Below, in pieces: positions 55,125-63,330 of a stretch of 64,000 nt of DNA. Numbering within the stretch: the first letter of the stretch is position 1; each line of letters opens with the position of its first letter. The notes beneath the pieces are model-generated. The model ran no database searches and was not told the DNA's origin. It saw only the letters and a program-made list of their open reading frames with translations. This stretch comes from Nostocoides sp. Soil756 (GTDB lineage: Bacteria > Actinomycetota > Actinomycetes > Actinomycetales > Dermatophilaceae), in contig NZ_LMSE01000003.1 of the NCBI RefSeq assembly GCF_001428065.1, forward strand, positions 153,632 through 217,631, in the 5' to 3' direction. The position numbers were made by a program, and so were the translations under genes.

Positions 55125-56573
55125 TCAGCTGTCGATGTTCGCCATGACGTGCTTGATGCGGGTGTAGTCCTCGAAGCCGTACATCGACAGGTCCTTGCCG
55201 TAGCCGGACTTCTTGTAGCCGCCGTGCGGCATCTCGGCAACGAGCGGGATGTGGGTGTTGATCCACACACAGCCGAAGTCGAGCGCCTTGCTCATCCGCA
55301 TGGCTCGGCCGAAGTCCTTGGTCCACACCGAGGACGCGAGGCCGTAGTCGACGCCGTTGGCCCAGGCGACCGCCTCGGCCTCGTCGGTGAAGCGCTGCAC
55401 GGTGATGACCGGCCCGAAGATCTCGTTCTGGATGGCCTCGTCGTCCTGGCGCAGCCCCGAGAGCACGGTGGGCTCGAGGTAGTAGCCGTCGCCCAGGTCG
55501 GTGCGGCGGTTGCCGCCGGCCGAGACGGTGGCGTGCGCGGGGATGCGCTCGATGAAGCCCGACACGCGCTCGAGCTGGTGGGCGTTGTTCACCGGGCCGA
55601 ACAGGGCGTCGACGTCGTCGGGCAGACCGACCGCGGCCGAGGTGCGGGCGTACTCGGCCAGCGCCGCCACGAAGTCGTCGTGGATGCGGGGGGCGACGAG
55701 CACCCGGGTGGCGGCGGTGCAGTCCTGGCCGGCGTTGAAGTAGCCGGCGATGGCGATGCCCTCGACGGCCGCCTCGAGGTCGGCGTCGTCGAAGACCACG
55801 ACCGGGGCCTTGCCGCCGAGCTCGAGGTGGACACGCTTGACGTTGGGGGCGGCACTGGCCGCGACCTCGGCACCGGCGCGCACCGAGCCGGTGATGGCCA
55901 CCAGGCTCGGGGTGGGGTGCTCCACCAGCAGCCGGCCGGTGTCGCGGTCCCCGGTGACGACGTTGAGGGTGCCGGCGGGGAGGAACTCGGCGGCCAGCTC
56001 GGCCAGCCGCAGGGTGCTCTCGGGGGTGGTGTCGCTGGGCTTGAGGACCACGGTGTTGCCGGCGGCCAGGGCCGGCCCGATCTTCCACACCGCCATGAGG
56101 AGCGGGTAGTTCCAGGGCGTGACCTGGCCGACCACGCCGATGGGCTCGCGGCGGATCCAGGAGGTGTGGCCCTTCATGTACTCGCCTGCAGCCCTGCCCT
56201 CGAGCACCCGGGCCGCCCCGGCGAAGAACCGCAGCTGGTCGACCATCGGCGGGATCTCCTCGCTCGCGGTGAGCGCCTTGATCTTGCCCGTGTTCTCCGA
56301 CTCCAGGGCGATGAGCTCGTCGGCGTGGGCCTCGACGGCGTCGGCGAACTTCAGTAGGGCCTGCTGCCGCTCGCTCGGGGTGGTGGCGCCCCAGTCGCCG
56401 TCGAAGGCCCGCTGGGCGGCCGCGTAGGCACCGTCGACGTCGTCGGCGCCGCTGACCGGGGCCTTCGCGACGACCTGCCCGGTGGCCGGGTTGACGACGT
56501 CGGTCGTGGCGTCGGAGACGGCGTCGACGTAGGTCCCGTCGACGAAGTTCCTCAGCAGGCGCGGGCTGGTCAT
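55125..56573 (-). CDS. Gamma-aminobutyraldehyde dehydrogenase family
   Basis: A 482-residue aldehyde dehydrogenase. The catalytic Glu is in [17 protein letters not shown] and the Cys in [38 protein letters not shown] is the cofactor region. GQDCTAATR and [17 protein letters not shown] match 4-aminobutyraldehyde / PatD-type enzymes, which oxidise 4-aminobutanal from putrescine to GABA. It is the first gene of the minus-strand half of the polyamine regulon, with GAGGGAG 8 nt before the ATG. A TATTAC -10-like sequence lies in the AT-rich divergent promoter region. Confidence 0.88.
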   Translation of the reverse strand: MTSPRLLRNFVDGTYVDAVSDATTDVVNPATGQVVAKAPVSGADDVDGAYAAAQRAFDGDWGATTPSERQQALLKFADAVEAHADELIALESENTGKIKALTASEEIPPMVDQLRFFAGAARVLEGRAAGEYMKGHTSWIRREPIGVVGQVTPWNYPLLMAVWKIGPALAAGNTVVLKPSDTTPESTLRLAELAAEFLPAGTLNVVTGDRDTGRLLVEHPTPSLVAITGSVRAGAEVAASAAPNVKRVHLELGGKAPVVVFDDADLEAAVEGIAIAGYFNAGQDCTAATRVLVAPRIHDDFVAALAEYARTSAAVGLPDDVDALFGPVNNAHQLERVSGFIERIPAHATVSAGGNRRTDLGDGYYLEPTVLSGLRQDDEAIQNEIFGPVITVQRFTDEAEAVAWANGVDYGLASSVWTKDFGRAMRMSKALDFGCVWINTHIPLVAEMPHGGYKKSGYGKDLSMYGFEDYTRIKHVMANIDS

Positions 56574-56617
56574 CGAGATGCTCCCTCGGGGTGGGCGGGA
56601 TGGTCCGGTGCGGGCAC

Positions 56618-56672
56618 AGTAATACCCAGGACCGCTAATTCACTAGTCCGACTCGACAAAATCGATGAGAAG
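56618..56672. promoter_or_regulatory. AT-rich divergent control region of the polyamine regulon
   Basis: This is unusually AT-rich for the window. It contains agtaatac (TATTAC on the minus strand), ctaattcactagt and ctcgacaaaatcgatgag. It lies between the aldehyde dehydrogenase gene and the lrp-like gene. Binding by the adjacent Lrp-family regulator is inferred from position. Confidence 0.45.
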
Positions 56673-56744
56673 TCGTGGTCTGGACGGCCGGATAGTGCGG
56701 AATCCGTCTCGAACGACTTGCGCGAAGCGGTCGAGGTCGCCACG

Positions 56745-57236
56745 ATGGGGCTCGTGTCCTCCCGCCCCCAGCGAGACCGCTCCCCCGAGATCCGCCTCGA
56801 CGACGTCGCGAAGCGGATCATCGAGCTGCTGCAGGAGGACGGGCGGCAGTCCTACGCCGCGATCGCCAAGACCGTCGGGCTCTCCGAGGCTGCGGTCCGC
56901 CAGCGGGTGCAACGCCTGCTCGATGCCGAGGTCATGCAGATCGTCGCCGTCACCGACCCCCTCCAGGTCGGGTTCCGCCGCCAGGCCATGATCGGAATCC
57001 GCGCCGACGGCGACCTCGTCTCGCTCGGGGACGCGCTCTCGGCGATGCAGGAGGTCGACTACGTCGTCACCACCGCCGGGTCCTTCGACCTGCTCGTCGA
57101 GGTGGTCTGCGAGGACGACGACCACCTCCTCGACCTGCTGACCCGCGGCATCCGGGTCCTGCCCGGCGTCACCTCCACCGAGACCTTCGTCTACCTCAAG
57201 CTCAACAAACAGCACTACAACTGGGGCACCCGATGA
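56745..57236 (+). CDS. Lrp/AsnC family transcriptional regulator
   Basis: A 163-residue regulator. The N-terminal helix-turn-helix spans RIIELLQEDGRQSYAAIAKT and VGLSEAAVRQRVQRLLD; the C-terminal RAM ligand domain contains VVTTAGSFDLLVEVVCEDD. ATG at 56745 has GAGG 8 nt away; GTG at 56754 is an alternative. Its stop overlaps the aminotransferase start (ATGA), and it faces the divergent transport/dehydrogenase operon. Control of both arms by a polyamine- or amino-acid-responsive Lrp is inferred. Confidence 0.92.
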   Translation: MGLVSSRPQRDRSPEIRLDDVAKRIIELLQEDGRQSYAAIAKTVGLSEAAVRQRVQRLLDAEVMQIVAVTDPLQVGFRRQAMIGIRADGDLVSLGDALSAMQEVDYVVTTAGSFDLLVEVVCEDDDHLLDLLTRGIRVLPGVTSTETFVYLKLNKQHYNWGTR

Positions 57237-58675
57237 CCACGACCAGCCAGCCCGACCTCGACGCCGCCGCCTCGCAGGCCCGGACCCCTCTCGGCGCCTC
57301 GTACTCCGACGCCGCCCGCGACCACCTGTGGATGCACTTCACGCGTCACTCGGTCTTCGAGGACCGCGACCAGGGCGGCCTCGGCCAGGGCGTGCCGATC
57401 ATCGTGCGCGGCGACGGCTGGCGCATCTGGGACGACCACGGCCGCGAGTACATCGACGCCCTGGCCGGCCTCTTCGTCAACAACGTCGGCCACGGGCGCA
57501 CCGAGATCGCGCAGGCCATGGCCGCCCAGGCCTCCGAGCTCGCCTTCTTCCCGCTGTGGTCCTACGCCCACCCGCGCGCCATCGAGCTCGCCGAGCGTCT
57601 CGCGCACCACGCCCCCGGCGACCTCAACCGGGTCTTCTTCACCACCGGTGGCGGTGAAGCCGTCGAGAGCGCCTGGAAGCTGGCGAAGCAGTACTTCAAG
57701 CTCACCGGGAAGCCCACCAAGCACAAGGTCATCTCGCGCTCGATCGCCTACCACGGGACGCCGCAGGGCGCGCTGTCGATCACCGGCATCCCCGCGGCGA
57801 AGATCGACTTCGAGCCGCTGGTGCCGGGCGGGCACAAGGTCCCCAACACCAACCTCTACCGCGCCCCCGAGCACCTGCGCGAGGACGAGAAAGCGTTCGG
57901 CCGCTGGGCCGCCGACCGCATCGCCGAGGCCATCGAGTTCGAGGGCCCCGACTCGGTCGCCGCCGTCTTCCTCGAGCCGGTGCAGAACTCCGGGGGCTGT
58001 TTCCCGCCGCCGGCCGGCTACTTCGACCGGGTCCGCGAGATCTGCGACGAGTACGACGTGCTGCTGGTCTCCGACGAGACCATCTGCGCGTTCGGGCGGA
58101 TCGGCTCGATGTTCGCGTGCGAGGACTTCGGCTACCAGCCCGACATCATCACCACCGCCAAGGGCATCACCTCGGGCTACGCGCCACTGGGCCTGATGGT
58201 CGCCAGCGACCGGCTGTTCGAGCCGTTCCGGCACGGCACCACCTCCTTCCCCCACGGCTACACCTGGGGCGGGCACCCGGTCTCGTGCGCGGCGGCGATG
58301 GCCAACCTCGACATCTTCGAGCGCGAGGGCCTCAACGGCCGGGTCAAGGAGAACGCCCCCGTCTTCAAGCGCACCCTCGACCGGCTCCTCGACCTGCCGC
58401 TGGTCGGCGACGTCCGCGGGGCGGGGTACTTCTACGGGATCGAGCTGGTCAAGGACAAGGAGACCCGCGAGACCTTCGACGACGCCGAGAGCGAGCGCCT
58501 GCTGCGCGGGTTCCTCTCCAAGGCGCTGTTCGAGGCCGGGCTCTACTGCCGCGCCGACGACCGCGGCGACCCCGTCATCCAGCTCGCTCCGCCGCTGACG
58601 ATGGGCCCGGCCGAGTTCGACGAGATCGAGCGCCGGCTGCGCTCGGTGCTCACCGAGGCCGAGAAGCACCTCTGA
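57233..58675 (+). CDS. Class III aminotransferase (putrescine/GABA-type)
   Basis: A 480-residue PLP enzyme. The PLP lysine is in DIITTAKGITSGYAPLG (near residue 309), and the cofactor aspartate in LLVSDETICAFGR. FFTTGGGEAVESAWKLAKQY and HGYTWGGHPVSCAAAMANLD match the omega-aminotransferase group that includes putrescine:pyruvate (SpuC) and GABA enzymes. Context favours putrescine or GABA as amino donor. Its ATG overlaps the lrp-like stop by 4 nt. Confidence 0.88.
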   Translation: MTTTSQPDLDAAASQARTPLGASYSDAARDHLWMHFTRHSVFEDRDQGGLGQGVPIIVRGDGWRIWDDHGREYIDALAGLFVNNVGHGRTEIAQAMAAQASELAFFPLWSYAHPRAIELAERLAHHAPGDLNRVFFTTGGGEAVESAWKLAKQYFKLTGKPTKHKVISRSIAYHGTPQGALSITGIPAAKIDFEPLVPGGHKVPNTNLYRAPEHLREDEKAFGRWAADRIAEAIEFEGPDSVAAVFLEPVQNSGGCFPPPAGYFDRVREICDEYDVLLVSDETICAFGRIGSMFACEDFGYQPDIITTAKGITSGYAPLGLMVASDRLFEPFRHGTTSFPHGYTWGGHPVSCAAAMANLDIFEREGLNGRVKENAPVFKRTLDRLLDLPLVGDVRGAGYFYGIELVKDKETRETFDDAESERLLRGFLSKALFEAGLYCRADDRGDPVIQLAPPLTMGPAEFDEIERRLRSVLTEAEKHL

Positions 58676-58677
58676 GG

Positions 58678-60069
58678 ATGCCGGTACCCCCCGGCTCCGG
58701 GACCGCCCCGCTGTGGGCCGACACCCGGGCGGCGAGCGGCCCGGCCGGTGACGGCTCGTCGGCCGCCGACGTCCCCACGGTGGCCGACGTGGTCGTGGTC
58801 GGCGGCGGGTTCACCGGGCTCTGGACCGCGTACTACCTGCTGCGTGAGCGTCCGGACCTGAGCGTGCTGGTCCTCGAGGCCGAGCACGTGGGCTTCGGGG
58901 CCAGCGGGCGCAACGGCGGCTGGGTGTCGGCGCTGTGGCCCGTCTCGCCCGACACGCTGGCGGCGCGCTCCGGGCGGGCCGCCACCCTGGCCCACCTCGC
59001 TGCGCTGCGCGACACCGTCGACGAGATCGGCCGGGTCGACGCCGACGAGGGGCTGGGCGGCGGGTTCGTCAAGGGCGGGACGCTGGCGCTGGCGCGCACC
59101 CCCGCCCAGGAGGAGCGGGCCCGGGCCGCCGTCGCGCACGCCGCGTCATGGGACGAGGGGCTGCAGTGGCTCGGGCCCGACGCCGCCCGCGAGCGCCTGG
59201 CCGCCGACGGGGTGCGCGGGGCCACCTTCACCCCGCACTGCGCGCGGGTGCAGCCGCGCGACCTCGTCGACGGGCTGGCCGCCGCGGTGCGCCGCCGGGG
59301 CGGGCTGGTGGTCGAGGGGGTGCGCGTGGCCCGCGCCGGCGACGGCGTGGCCGTGCTCGAGGACGGGCGGCGCGTGACCGCCGGCGCCGTGGTGCTCGCC
59401 ACCGAGGGCTGGACGGCGCGGCTCCCGGGGCACGAGCGGGCCGTCGTCCCGGTGTACTCGCTGATGGTGGCGACCGAGCCGCTGTCCGCGCAGCGGTGGC
59501 AGGCGATCGGGCTGGCCGAGCGCGAGGTCTTCACCGACCACGGGCACCTGGTCATCTACGGGCAGCGCACGGTCGACGACCGGATCGCCTTCGGCGGGCG
59601 CGGGGCCCCGTACCACCTCGGCTCGGCCATCCGGCCCTCGTTCGACCACGAGGAGGCGGTCTTCGCGTCGCTGCGCTCGACGCTCACCGGGATGCTGCCG
59701 GCGCTGGCCGGGGTGCGGTTCACGCACGCGTGGGGCGGCCCGCTCGGCATCCCGCGTGACTGGCACCCGTCGGTCACCTGGGACCCGGTGACACGCACCG
59801 GCCGGGCCGGCGGCTACGTGGGCGACGGGGTCGCGGCGACGAACCTGGCCGGGCGCACCCTGGCCGACCTGGTGCTGGGGCGCTCGAGCGCGCTGACCGC
59901 ACTGCCCTGGGTCGGGCACCGCTCGCCGTCGTGGGAGCCGGAGCCGCTGCGCTGGCTCGGGGTGAACGCGGGGCTGCGGCTGGCGCGGCTGGCCGACCGC
60001 GACGAGGCCCGCAGCGGGCGGCCCAGCCGGCTCGCGCCCCTGCTGGCACGGCTGACCGGCGGTCACTGA
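58678..60069 (+). CDS. FAD-dependent amine oxidoreductase (DAO family, PuuB-like)
   Basis: A 463-residue flavoprotein. After a roughly 30-residue Ser/Ala-rich leader comes VADVVVVGGGFTGLWTAYYLL (FAD Rossmann motif, split here) and LEAEHVGFGASGRNGGWVSAL. The C-terminal GGYVGDGVAATNLAGRTLADL completes the DAO fold. The pattern resembles gamma-glutamylputrescine oxidase PuuB, but no PuuA-type ligase gene is present, so a direct amine oxidase is equally possible. ATG at 58678 is 2 bp after the aminotransferase stop with GAGG just upstream. Confidence 0.85.
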   Translation: MPVPPGSGTAPLWADTRAASGPAGDGSSAADVPTVADVVVVGGGFTGLWTAYYLLRERPDLSVLVLEAEHVGFGASGRNGGWVSALWPVSPDTLAARSGRAATLAHLAALRDTVDEIGRVDADEGLGGGFVKGGTLALARTPAQEERARAAVAHAASWDEGLQWLGPDAARERLAADGVRGATFTPHCARVQPRDLVDGLAAAVRRRGGLVVEGVRVARAGDGVAVLEDGRRVTAGAVVLATEGWTARLPGHERAVVPVYSLMVATEPLSAQRWQAIGLAEREVFTDHGHLVIYGQRTVDDRIAFGGRGAPYHLGSAIRPSFDHEEAVFASLRSTLTGMLPALAGVRFTHAWGGPLGIPRDWHPSVTWDPVTRTGRAGGYVGDGVAATNLAGRTLADLVLGRSSALTALPWVGHRSPSWEPEPLRWLGVNAGLRLARLADRDEARSGRPSRLAPLLARLTGGH

Positions 60070-60097
60070 CCCGGGGGTTCGGGCGCGGCACCGGGCT

Positions 60098-60191
60098 CGG
60101 ACAAGAGCTCCTTCGCGAGACCCCGCCTGCCAGGTCTTGTCCGGTGCGCTTTTCGGGGTCACCCGGAAAAGCTGACGGCCACGAGTAGGTT
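60098..60191 (+). promoter_or_regulatory. Two inverted repeats and a leaderless -10 before the LOG gene
   Basis: CGGACAAGA (60098-60106) and TCTTGTCCG (60135-60143) are a perfect 9-bp inverted repeat 28 nt apart. CTTTTCGGG..CCGGAAAAG (60149-60171) is a second, near-perfect one. TAGGTT (60186-60191) lies 6 nt before the GTG at 60198. The first could terminate the oxidoreductase transcript; the second overlaps the expected -35. Confidence 0.5.
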
Positions 60192-60197
60192 CGACGG

Positions 60198-61343
60198 GTG
60201 CGCGAGATCGAGACGCTGGCGGCCCTCGACGCCGCCCTGGCCTCCGGGAGCTCGTTGCGTGGGCTGCGCCTGCAGGACCTCGACCTCGACGAGCGCGCCG
60301 CCGCGCTGTTGCGCCGCACCGACCTCGACGGCCTGGTCGTGCTCGGCGGTCACGTCCCGCGCACGGTCGAGCAGCACCTGCGGGCCAACGGGGCGGTGGT
60401 CTTCCCCACCGACCCGCACGCGCCGGTCGACCCCTACCGCGCCACCCTCTACGCCCCCGACGAGCTGTACGCCGGGCTGCAGGACGTGGGGTACGCGGCC
60501 ACCCCGGATGCCCGCGCCTACCGCTGGTCGCAGGACGCCGCCGTGGCGCACGACGCGTTCGTGACGCTGCTGCGCGCGGTGCACGACGACTCGATCAGCG
60601 ATGCCCTCACCGACGTCCTGCGCGACGCACCGGTCGTCGGCGTCATGGGCGGGCACGCGCTGCGTCGCGACGAGGAGGGCTACGCGCACGCGGTCCGGCT
60701 GGGTCGCTCCCTGGCCGAGGGCGGCCTCGTCGTCGCAACCGGCGGCGGCCCCGGGGCGATGGAGGCCGCCAACCTCGGCGCCTTCGCGGCCGACGCGGCA
60801 TCGCTGACCACCGCGCTCGACCGGCTGCGCGCCGTCCCCGACGTCGGCACCGACATCGGCGAGTGGGCCGCCCTCGCGCTGGAGGTCCGGGCGTCGCTGG
60901 CGGCCGGCCGCGCCCCCGGCGACCGGCCCCGCAGTATCGGCATCCCCACGTGGTTCTACGGGCACGAGCCGCCCAATGTCTTCTGCGACGGCATCGCGAA
61001 GTACTTCTCCAACGCCATCCGCGAGGACGGCCTGCTCAGCCGGTGCACCGCCGGGGTGGTGGTGCTCGAGGGCGCGGCCGGCACCGTGCAGGAGGTCTTC
61101 CAGGCCGCGACCCGGCTCTACTACACCGCCCCGGGGCAGCCGCTCCCCCACCTGGTGCTGGTCGGGCGCCGGCACTGGACCGAGGCCGTGCCGGTGTGGC
61201 CCGCCCTGACCGCCCTCGCGGCAGGGCGGCCGATGGCCCGCAGCATCCACCTCGTCGACGACGCCGCCGAGGCCGCCGGGCTGCTCACGGACCGCCCGGG
61301 TCCGCCATCACGCTCTCGTCGGCCTTTCCCGGCATCGCCATGA
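60198..61343 (+). CDS. LOG family / Rossmann-fold nucleotide-binding protein
   Basis: A 381-residue protein. The PGGxGT-like region is represented by VVATGGGPGAMEAANLGAFA near residue 180 and VVVLEGAAGTVQEVFQAAT. An N-terminal 120-residue extension (LRGLRLQDLDLDERAAALL) precedes it. LOG proteins cleave nucleoside 5'-monophosphates, including cytokinin precursors; this long subgroup has no assigned substrate. GTG at 60198 is leaderless-like. The 3' end overlaps the convergent HTH-DUF805 gene by 59 bp. Confidence 0.82.
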   Translation: MREIETLAALDAALASGSSLRGLRLQDLDLDERAAALLRRTDLDGLVVLGGHVPRTVEQHLRANGAVVFPTDPHAPVDPYRATLYAPDELYAGLQDVGYAATPDARAYRWSQDAAVAHDAFVTLLRAVHDDSISDALTDVLRDAPVVGVMGGHALRRDEEGYAHAVRLGRSLAEGGLVVATGGGPGAMEAANLGAFAADAASLTTALDRLRAVPDVGTDIGEWAALALEVRASLAAGRAPGDRPRSIGIPTWFYGHEPPNVFCDGIAKYFSNAIREDGLLSRCTAGVVVLEGAAGTVQEVFQAATRLYYTAPGQPLPHLVLVGRRHWTEAVPVWPALTALAAGRPMARSIHLVDDAAEAAGLLTDRPGPPSRSRRPFPASP

Positions 61344-61833
61344 CGAACACCACGACGACGACGCCCATCGGCGCGAGGCCGAAGAGCTGCCACCACGGGC
61401 TCTGACCCGCGTCGCGCAGGCGCCGGGACCCCACAGCGACGAGCGGCACCAGGCACAGGACCAGGGCGGCCGCACCCAGGCGCTCGTCGAGGGCGGCGGC
61501 CGCCCCGACGACGACCGCGACGGCCAGCACCACGAACCAGTACTCCGAGCGGCTGGCCCGCCCCTCGAAGTCGGACCACCCCTCCCGCACCCGCCGCAGC
61601 GCTTCGGCGAAGGAGACCTCGCCGGCCGGCCCACCGGCGGCCTCGGCCTCGGCGGCCGCCGCCACCAGCACGTCCGGGTCGACCTGCAGGGCGTCGGCGA
61701 GGGCGGCGGCGGTCGTGCTCCCCGGCGGGCGACCACCCTCGATCCGTTGGATGGTGCGCACGCTGACCCCGCTGACGTCGGCCAGCCGCTCCTGGCTCCA
61801 CCCCCGCCGCAGCCGCAGCTCACGAAGACTCAT
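61285..61833 (-). CDS. XRE-type HTH protein with DUF805 membrane domain
   Basis: A 182-residue fusion. Residues 2-60 form a Cro/C1-type helix-turn-helix (LRELRLRRGWSQERLADVSG, then VSVRTIQRIEGGRPP). Residues 75-175 are DUF805 (FEGRASRSEYWFVVLAV, RRLRDAGQSPWWQLFGLAP) with three or four hydrophobic segments. This suggests a membrane-tethered DNA-binding protein. GAGACT lies 6 nt before the ATG at 61833. It converges on and overlaps the LOG gene. Confidence 0.88.
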   Translation of the reverse strand: MSLRELRLRRGWSQERLADVSGVSVRTIQRIEGGRPPGSTTAAALADALQVDPDVLVAAAAEAEAAGGPAGEVSFAEALRRVREGWSDFEGRASRSEYWFVVLAVAVVVGAAAALDERLGAAALVLCLVPLVAVGSRRLRDAGQSPWWQLFGLAPMGVVVVVFVMAMPGKADESVMADPGGP

Positions 61834-61982
61834 GCCGACAGTCTCGCCGCCGAGGCCCCCGCCGCACCACGCCGTGGGCCCGCCACCTGCCCGCCACGGT
61901 GCCGACAGGGCGCGCTACAGGAGCAGGGTGGGGGCCGCCAGGACCACCGGGGCGCGTCGTCGCGTGGACAGCCCAGACGCGG

Positions 61983-63179
61983 TCAGGCGGTGGAGGCCGC
62001 CAGCTGCCCGCAGGCGCCGTCGATCTCGGAGCCGCGGGTGTCGCGCACCGTGGTGGGGATGCCGTGGGCCCGCAGCCGCTCGACGAACTGCTGCTCGACG
62101 CCGCGCCGGGAGGCGGTCCACTTCGACCCCGGCGTCGGGTTGAGCGGGATGGGGTTGACGTGCACCCAGCCCCGGCCGCGGCGGTTGAGCTTGTCCCCGA
62201 GCAGGTCGGCCCGCCACGCCTGGTCGTTGATGTCACGGATGAGCGCGTACTCGATGCTGACCCGGCGCCCGGTCGCCTCGTAGTAGCGGTAGGCGGCATC
62301 GATGGCGTCGTCGACCGCGTACCGGGTGTTGATGGGGACCAGCTCGTCGCGCAGCTCGTCGTCGGGCGCGTGCAGCGACAGGGCCAGCGTGACCGGGATG
62401 CCCTCGGCCGCCAGCCGGTCGATGCCCGGCACCAGGCCCACCGTCGACATGGTGATGCCGCGCGCCGAGAGGCCCAGGCCGGAGGGCGCGGCCTCGGTGA
62501 GGCGCCGGATGGCGCCGATGGCCGCCTTGTAGTTGGCCAGGGCCTCCCCCATCCCCATGAACACGACGTTGCTGACCCGGGCCGGGCCGGACGGCTCGCC
62601 GGACCCCTCCGCCTCGTCACCGAGCCCGGCGGTGTCGGTGCCGGCGCCCACCTCGGGAAGCCCGCCGTGGCGCAGCATCCGGGCGGCCGCCACCACCTGC
62701 TCGACGATCTCGCCGGCAGACATGTTGCGGGTCAGGCCCTCCTGGCCGGTGGCGCAGAACGGGCAGTTCATCCCGCAACCGGCCTGGCTCGAGATGCAGA
62801 CGGTGACCCGGTTCGGGTAGCGCATGAGGACCGACTCGACGAGCGCGCCGTCGAACAGCCGCCACACCTGCTTGACGGTGGCGCCGGCGTCGGCCGAGAT
62901 GTGACGCACCGGGCTCAGTAGGGGCGGCAGGAGGTCGCGCACCAGGTCCTCGCGCACCGCCTTGGGCAGGTCCGTCATCTCGGCCGGGTCGTCGACGAGC
63001 CGCTCGAAGTAGTGCGTCGAGAGCTGGTTGGCCCGGAAGGCCGGATGCCCCAGCGCGGCCACGGCGTCGCGGCGCTCCTCGACGGTGAGGTCGGCCAGGT
63101 GGCGTGGCGGCTTCCCGCGCCGCGGGGCGACGAGGGTCAGCTGACCGGGGACGGGGCGCGGGGCGGTCGGCTCGGACAT
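61983..63179 (-). CDS. rlmN: 23S rRNA (adenine2503-C2)/tRNA methyltransferase
   Basis: A 398-residue radical SAM methylsynthase that methylates C2 of A2503 in 23S rRNA and A37 in some tRNAs. The cluster motif is [11 protein letters not shown] near residue 131. [13 protein letters not shown] and [16 protein letters not shown] follow, and the C-terminal Cys is in [10 protein letters not shown] roughly 25-residue Gly/Glu insertion ([19 protein letters not shown]) precedes the VSNVVFMG strand. ATG at 63179 is chosen over longer readings. Confidence 0.96.
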   Translation of the reverse strand: MSEPTAPRPVPGQLTLVAPRRGKPPRHLADLTVEERRDAVAALGHPAFRANQLSTHYFERLVDDPAEMTDLPKAVREDLVRDLLPPLLSPVRHISADAGATVKQVWRLFDGALVESVLMRYPNRVTVCISSQAGCGMNCPFCATGQEGLTRNMSAGEIVEQVVAAARMLRHGGLPEVGAGTDTAGLGDEAEGSGEPSGPARVSNVVFMGMGEALANYKAAIGAIRRLTEAAPSGLGLSARGITMSTVGLVPGIDRLAAEGIPVTLALSLHAPDDELRDELVPINTRYAVDDAIDAAYRYYEATGRRVSIEYALIRDINDQAWRADLLGDKLNRRGRGWVHVNPIPLNPTPGSKWTASRRGVEQQFVERLRAHGIPTTVRDTRGSEIDGACGQLAASTA

Positions 63180-63235
63180 GATGCGGTCGATTCTCGCAGG
63201 TCCCCGAGGGCCACCGGCACGACACCGGCGCGGCT

Positions 63236-63276
63236 TCACCGAAACCGCAGCGGTGAGGGACCGAAGTCCCTACGAT
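63236..63276 (+). promoter_or_regulatory. DosR/DevR-like box and -10 upstream of the last gene
   Basis: GGGACCGAAGTCCC (63257-63270) matches the DosR core GGGACTWWAGTCCC at 12 of 14 positions. It directly abuts TACGAT (63271-63276), a good -10. A second inverted repeat, TCACCG..CGGTGA (63236-63256), lies just upstream. The expected start site is near 63283. Confidence 0.5.
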
Positions 63277-63330
63277 GGCGTCGTACTTCGTTCTGCAGGG
63301 GAGCGAAGGCAGCAGGGAAAGGCACCTTCC

